A stretch of 26,509 nt of DNA, taken from Anaerobutyricum faecale (lineage in GTDB: Bacteria; Bacillota; Clostridia; Lachnospirales; Lachnospiraceae). The stretch lies in NCBI GenBank assembly GCA_019119645.1, contig DWWR01000018.1:1-26509 (forward strand), read 5' to 3'. Every line of letters begins with the position of its first letter. Position 1 is the first letter of the stretch. Position numbers and translations under genes: made by a program. The notes below the pieces were generated by a model. That model worked only from the letters and a program-made list of their open reading frames with translations, did not search any database and was not told the DNA's origin. Positions 22,810-26,509 of the stretch are shown one piece after another.

Positions 22810-24474
22810 CTATTTTCTTTCTTCGCGGATCTTATTGAGACGTTTCATCACATCATTCTCTCCGGTTCCGAAATATTTATGCAGAGTCTTATACTCCTCA
22901 TACAGTTTATCATAGACTTCTGTATTATCCGGATTCGGCGTGTAAACTTTTTCTTCCACCTGACCGATCTTCTGCGCGATCTCGCTGGCGTTTTTGTAAC
23001 CGGTCACCTGCTCGGAAGCAGCCGCCGCTCCCAGGATCGCCGCGCCAAGGGCACTGGCCTGAGTGGTGGCGGAAATCCGGATATTCTTCTTGCAGATATC
23101 CGCATACACCTGCACCAGCATATGATTCTTCACCGGAATACCGCCGCTCAACACGATGGAATTGACCGGAACGCCGGCGTCCTCAAAAGATTCAATGATC
23201 ATACGGGTTCCGTAAGCGGTGGCCTCGATCAATGCCAGGTAGATCTCCTCCGGTTTGGTCAGAAGATTCATGCCCATGATCAGTCCGTTTAAGTTAAAGT
23301 CCATGAGCGGGGAACGAACGCCGTTGAACCAGTCCAGAGCCAGCAGACCACTCTGCCCCGCTTTATAATCTTTGAGCTTATCGGTCAAAAGCTGATGTAC
23401 GGAGATACCCCTCTCTCTGGCCTCCTGCGCATAACTTTCCGGCACGCAGTTATCCACAAACCATGCAAAGTGGTCTCCCACGCAGCACTGTCCGGCTTCA
23501 TATCCGAAGTAGCCCGGCATGATGCCGTCTTTCACCAGACCGCCAACACCGGCGATACCTGCTTCCGTCTCGGAGAGCATCATATGACAGGAAGAAGTTC
23601 CCACAATGATCATCATCTCTCCCGGCTGTCCGATCCCGCAGCCCGGCAGGGAAGAATGGGCGTCAATGATTCCGGTTCCCACCGGCGTACCCGCCAGCAG
23701 ACCCAGCTGTTTTGCCATGGAGTCACAGAGGTATCCCGCTGTCTCTCCGATGGATTTGATCGGCGCATCCATCTTCTCCTCGATGAAATGTTCCATTCTT
23801 GGATCCAGCGCTTTAAAAAAGTCATTGGACGGATATCCCGTGTCGTGACGGTAAAACGCCTTGTATCCTGCGCCGCAGGCACTTCTTGTCTCCTCGTCGG
23901 TCATCTCCCAGATGATCCAGTCCAGGGCCTCCATCATCCGGTCCGCCTCCTCATACACCTTCGGCGCATGACGGAGGGTCTCCAGTACCTTCGGGATCAT
24001 CCACTCGCTGGATACTTTTCCGCCGTAGAGAGGAAGCCATTTCTCTCCTCTTTCTTTTGCGATCCGGTCAATGATCTGCGCCTCTTCTTCCGCGCCGTGG
24101 TGTTTCCAGAGCTTCACGTAAGCATGGGGTTCATCCTTAAACTCCTCCAGATGACATAACGGTGTCTTGTCCGCCTTCACCGGCAGAACCGTTGAGGAAG
24201 TAAAATCCACGCCGATACCGATCACCTCTTCCGGAAAGGCCTTTTTCTGAGCCATGACATTTCTTATAGTGATGATCAGACCTTCCAGATAATCCTGCGG
24301 GTCCTGGAGCGCCCAGCCCGGTGCCAGCTTTTTCCCTGAAGGAATATGTTCCTCCATCACTCCGTGGGGATATTCATAGATGCTGGTCGCCACCTCTTCT
24401 CCTGTGTGAATGTCCACCATCAGTGCCCGCACAGACAGGGTTCCATAATCCACTCCAATCGCATATTTACTCAT
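22810..24474 (-). CDS. araB: Ribulokinase (FGGY family)
   Basis: The enzyme phosphorylates L-ribulose to L-ribulose 5-phosphate in L-arabinose breakdown. The 554-residue protein begins MSKYAIGVDYGTLSVRALMV, the FGGY phosphate-binding loop. It continues with the AraB-typical EYPHGVMEEHIPSGKKL, a DFTSSTVLPV segment, WKHHGAEEEA, and GTGIIDAHSSLPGCG. It ends with the C-terminal ATP site LSGGIPVKNHMLVQVYADIC. Length and motifs fit AraB better than xylulo- or glycerol kinase. GAAAGGAGAAGG precedes the ATG. It follows the araM homologue by about 70 bases; araA and araD are not in this window. Confidence 0.93.
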   Translation of the reverse strand: MSKYAIGVDYGTLSVRALMVDIHTGEEVATSIYEYPHGVMEEHIPSGKKLAPGWALQDPQDYLEGLIITIRNVMAQKKAFPEEVIGIGVDFTSSTVLPVKADKTPLCHLEEFKDEPHAYVKLWKHHGAEEEAQIIDRIAKERGEKWLPLYGGKVSSEWMIPKVLETLRHAPKVYEEADRMMEALDWIIWEMTDEETRSACGAGYKAFYRHDTGYPSNDFFKALDPRMEHFIEEKMDAPIKSIGETAGYLCDSMAKQLGLLAGTPVGTGIIDAHSSLPGCGIGQPGEMMIIVGTSSCHMMLSETEAGIAGVGGLVKDGIMPGYFGYEAGQCCVGDHFAWFVDNCVPESYAQEARERGISVHQLLTDKLKDYKAGQSGLLALDWFNGVRSPLMDFNLNGLIMGMNLLTKPEEIYLALIEATAYGTRMIIESFEDAGVPVNSIVLSGGIPVKNHMLVQVYADICKKNIRISATTQASALGAAILGAAAASEQVTGYKNASEIAQKIGQVEEKVYTPNPDNTEVYDKLYEEYKTLHKYFGTGENDVMKRLNKIREERK

Positions 24475-24547
24475 TTTCCTTCTCCTTTCGTTACACTTCG
24501 TTTTATTTTACCATTTCAGACTTCATGCCGTCCATGTTTTCTTTTGT

Positions 24548-25897
24548 CTACTTCTCAGCAAAATATTCCGTTACCTTCTGCGCGTATTCTTCCAGCAGTC
24601 CCAGATCCCAGAGCACCTGCAAAATCGTAAACCGGTTGCGCACTTCTTTGGCCAGGATCACCGCATCCCGCACCAGTTCCGGAGAGATACCGATCTGCGC
24701 CGGGTTCACCGGTTCGCCGAGGGAGGCCATCATCTCCTTCATCCTGCTGCCGGACGGAATCTCTTTCTCTATGAGCTTCTGAATCTCCGGCCATTTCTCC
24801 TCCATGATGGCCAGACGTCTGTTCCGGTTTTCGACGCTGTTTTTGTGGCACTCCTCCTCCAGCTCCAGGATGCCGGGAGCCGCGTCTTTATAACAGTCGC
24901 AGACCTTCTTCTTCCATGCCGCATAATCCGGCTGCCGCTTTGCTGCCGCGGCAAAATCCGGCTGTTCTTCTTTTAACATCTCGTACATTTTTATGACGGC
25001 CAGCATACCGACACCTACTTTGATGCCGTGAAGCACCGGCTTCTTATCTTCCATCTGAAACTGCATTTCCCAGTAGTGCGACAGATGGTGCTCGCTGCCG
25101 GAGGCCGGACGGGAATTACCGGTAAAGCTCATGGCTACGCCGGATAACACCAGGGCTTCCATCAAATGTTTCACTGCTTCTTTGTCTCTTCTGCGGATGC
25201 CGTCGCTTTCTTCCACCACGATTCCTATGGATTCTTTGACCATATTGTCAATGGTTTCACAGTAATATTCGCCCTCGATGAGATGAGCCATCTTCCAGTC
25301 CACCAGACAGGTATATTTTCCTAAAATATCACCCAGCCCCGCAACGATCATCTCCATGGGCGCCGCCGCCAGAATCTCCGGATCTCCCATGACGGCCTCC
25401 GGCACATGGGCCTGATAGGTGGTCTTCACATGATTATGTATCAGAGCTGCTCCCACAGACACAAACCCATCCATGGACGGCGCAGTGGCCAGAATCATAT
25501 ATGGAAGCCCCAGCTGAGAGCTTACAAACTTACACAAATCATTGAGGGTGCCGGAACCCACCGCCAGAAGCAGGTCCGTTCCTTTCTCGTACGCCTCCAT
25601 CATCTTGCCCACCGCCTGCTCATCAGGTACCAGCTCTTTCTCCGGAAAGACCAGAACATAATGAGAGATACCGGCGTCCGTAAGCTCCTGCTCTGCCGCC
25701 CTGCCGGCAGCCTCCCAGGTATTGACATCACAGACTACAAAAACGTTCTGATAGCCAAGCTCCTCAATGGTCTGCGGAAGACGCTGTAACGCTCCCGCCT
25801 CAATGTCTATTTTTTTCAGATCCGTGCTGTGCGTACGTCCACAGGCACAGTGCATTTCCTGTCCAAGATATTGTGAAAGATTACTGCTCGCTGTCAT
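24548..25897 (-). CDS. araM: sn-Glycerol-1-phosphate dehydrogenase family protein (AraM/EgsA)
   Basis: The family reduces dihydroxyacetone phosphate to sn-glycerol 1-phosphate using NAD(P)H and a metal ion. The 449-residue protein has the dinucleotide loop AVGSGTLND (residues 112-120) and ATAPSMDGFVSVGA. Probable metal ligands are D190 in GLGDILGKY, a histidine in EHHLSHYWEM (about 270-274) and H290 in LHGIKVG, by analogy with iron-dependent alcohol/glycerol dehydrogenases. Two adjacent ATGs at 25900 and 25897 follow AAAGGAGG; the second has the better spacing. In Bacillus araM belongs to the arabinose operon, so pairing with araB here is meaningful. The real substrate in this context is uncertain. 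Confidence 0.9.
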   Translation of the reverse strand: MTASSNLSQYLGQEMHCACGRTHSTDLKKIDIEAGALQRLPQTIEELGYQNVFVVCDVNTWEAAGRAAEQELTDAGISHYVLVFPEKELVPDEQAVGKMMEAYEKGTDLLLAVGSGTLNDLCKFVSSQLGLPYMILATAPSMDGFVSVGAALIHNHVKTTYQAHVPEAVMGDPEILAAAPMEMIVAGLGDILGKYTCLVDWKMAHLIEGEYYCETIDNMVKESIGIVVEESDGIRRRDKEAVKHLMEALVLSGVAMSFTGNSRPASGSEHHLSHYWEMQFQMEDKKPVLHGIKVGVGMLAVIKMYEMLKEEQPDFAAAAKRQPDYAAWKKKVCDCYKDAAPGILELEEECHKNSVENRNRRLAIMEEKWPEIQKLIEKEIPSGSRMKEMMASLGEPVNPAQIGISPELVRDAVILAKEVRNRFTILQVLWDLGLLEEYAQKVTEYFAEK

Positions 25898-25948
25898 CAT
25901 GACTCCTCCTTTTTGCTTCTGCAATTTCCAGTTCCTTCTTTTTTCACT

Positions 25949-25976
25949 ATTGTACCCGAAAAAATCCGCCCGTCAA
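25949..25976 (-). promoter_or_regulatory. Predicted promoter of araM-araB
   Basis: On the minus strand TTGACG (25971-25976) and TACAAT (25949-25954) are 16 bases apart, about 45 bases upstream of the araM ribosome binding site. Confidence 0.6.
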
Positions 25977-25991
25977 TATGCCCCGGAGGGC

Positions 25992-26043
25992 TTGATTACT
26001 AATCAAATCTGTAATAAAATTAATCAAAAATCTGATTAATTTT
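25992..26043. promoter_or_regulatory. Two TGATTA-type palindromes upstream of the araM promoter
   Basis: TTGATTA-C-TAATCAA (25992-26006) is a perfect 15-bp palindrome, and AAAATTAATCA-AAAATC-TGATTAATTTT (26016-26043) is a perfect 11-bp inverted repeat. Both are built from the half-site TGATTA. They sit upstream of the -35, at about -50 to -64 and -74 to -101 from the predicted start, where an activator would bind. The second could instead be a remnant of the neighbouring insertion. Confidence 0.45.
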
Positions 26044-26046
26044 TCC

Positions 26047-26075
26047 CGAAAAAAAAGACGGCCTTTTTGCCGTCT
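26047..26075 (-). terminator. Intrinsic terminator of the IS1182-like transposase
   Basis: Minus-strand AGACGGC and GCCGTCT (26069-26075 and 26056-26062) form a 7-bp stem with loop AAAAAG, followed by eight T residues. It lies 30 bases after the transposase stop. Confidence 0.7.
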
Positions 26076-26093
26076 CAGACTGTAGACAAAGTT

Positions 26094-26118
26094 GGTGCTG
26101 GAGCCTAGCTCCAGCACC
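26094..26118. repeat. Perfect palindrome containing the transposase stop codon
   Basis: GGTGCTGGAGC (26094-26104) and GCTCCAGCACC (26108-26118) flank a three-base centre that is exactly the TAG stop codon of the transposase on the minus strand. Confidence 0.7.
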
Positions 26119-26509
26119 GCTCTTTTTGCCAAAATACAAATTCCCATATTTTTTTATAAAGGATAAAAAAGAATCCTGATTTTTTGTCCTTTATTTCCCT
26201 TGCATCCAGAATCTTTGCCAGCTTTTTCAGATTCATGCACGCAAAGGTCAGCCCGGCTTTCATTTTCATCCGGGCGTTCCCGATATATTGTGTATATCGA
26301 AATCCATGCTGTTCTTTTGCACTTCCGAACAATCTCTCAATGGTTTCTTTTCTCAACATGTAAATTTCTTTATTCCCCAAAGTATGACGGATGTCCTCAC
26401 TGGTTTCCAGATACTCTTCCCAGATATGCCGGTTGATCACTTTCTCATGTTCTTTACTTTCCGTGCATTTGGAAAGATAGGGACAGTTTTTACAGATGCT
26501 TTTATCACT
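26105..26509 (-). mobile_element. IS1182-like transposase, 3' part (runs off window)
   Basis: The last 134 residues of a DDE transposase are visible; the frame is open to the window end. It begins with a cysteine-rich motif SDKSICKNCPYLSKCTESK, followed by ETIERLFGSAKEQHGFRYTQ and RMKMKAGLTFACMNLKKLAK, which is the conserved C-terminal end of IS1182-family (DDE_Tnp_1_6) transposases. The catalytic glutamate is probably in ETIERLFG. The remaining tail (DAREIKDKKSGFFFILYKK) is variable. The upstream end of the element is outside the window, so I cannot say whether it is intact. The gene ends at a perfect palindrome and a strong terminator, beside the araM control region. Confidence 0.85.

Noticed and set aside
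24548..25897. AraM homologue as evidence of archaeal-type lipid synthesis
   Set aside because: Bacterial AraM/EgsA proteins are widespread in arabinose operons and no archaeal lipid genes are nearby.

Overview
The window looks like chromosomal DNA of an anaerobic, spore-forming Firmicute, most likely a Lachnospiraceae (Clostridium cluster XIVa) member. The reasons are near-balanced base composition, strong GGAGG-type ribosome binding sites with several TTG/GTG starts, sporulation genes (ylbJ, gerW), a rubrerythrin, and Bacillus/Clostridium-type gene neighbourhoods (rsmD-coaD-ylbJ, rpmB-yloU-yloV-recG, ytfI-ytfJ). I see no rRNA, tRNA, CRISPR array or phage genes.

Layout. 1-600: 5' part of a TrpB2-type tryptophan synthase beta chain (minus). 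788-1858: YlbJ-like spore membrane protein (plus). 1946-3724: minus-strand operon rsmD, coaD, coiled-coil protein, behind a TTGACA/TAAAAT promoter. 3847-8858: minus-strand series yloU (Asp23/Gls24), yloV (DAK2), recG and a tyrosine phosphatase; several starts were moved downstream to match ribosome binding sites. 9046-9189: an unlisted 47-residue membrane peptide (plus). 9440-9625: rpmB. 9782-11077: eno. 11439-16621: gerW, ytfI, a small unknown protein, pyk, a rhomboid-like membrane protein with a zinc ribbon, and corA, all minus. 16967-17635: three-domain rubrerythrin under a promoter with a Fur-like box. 17837-18214: double-LysM protein.

18476-22738 (plus) is the largest and most unusual gene. 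It encodes a 1420-residue protein that joins two BadF/HgdC-type ATPase (activase) domains to a cysteine-rich region resembling the 2-hydroxyacyl-CoA dehydratase / double-cubane protein group. It has its own promoter and a structured leader of about 145 nt. It shares a bidirectional terminator with a convergent araM-araB pair (ribulokinase and a sn-glycerol-1-phosphate dehydrogenase family enzyme). The right edge carries the 3' end of an IS1182-like transposase.

The minus-strand blocks combine housekeeping (translation, CoA synthesis, recombination), lower glycolysis (enolase, pyruvate kinase) and sporulation functions. The accessory interest is in the fused activase with its leader RNA, two related ~100-bp palindromic terminator elements after rpmB and gerW, the Fur-like operator at rubrerythrin, the rhomboid-like protein that appears to lack its protease motif, and a cluster of TGATTA palindromes upstream of araM.
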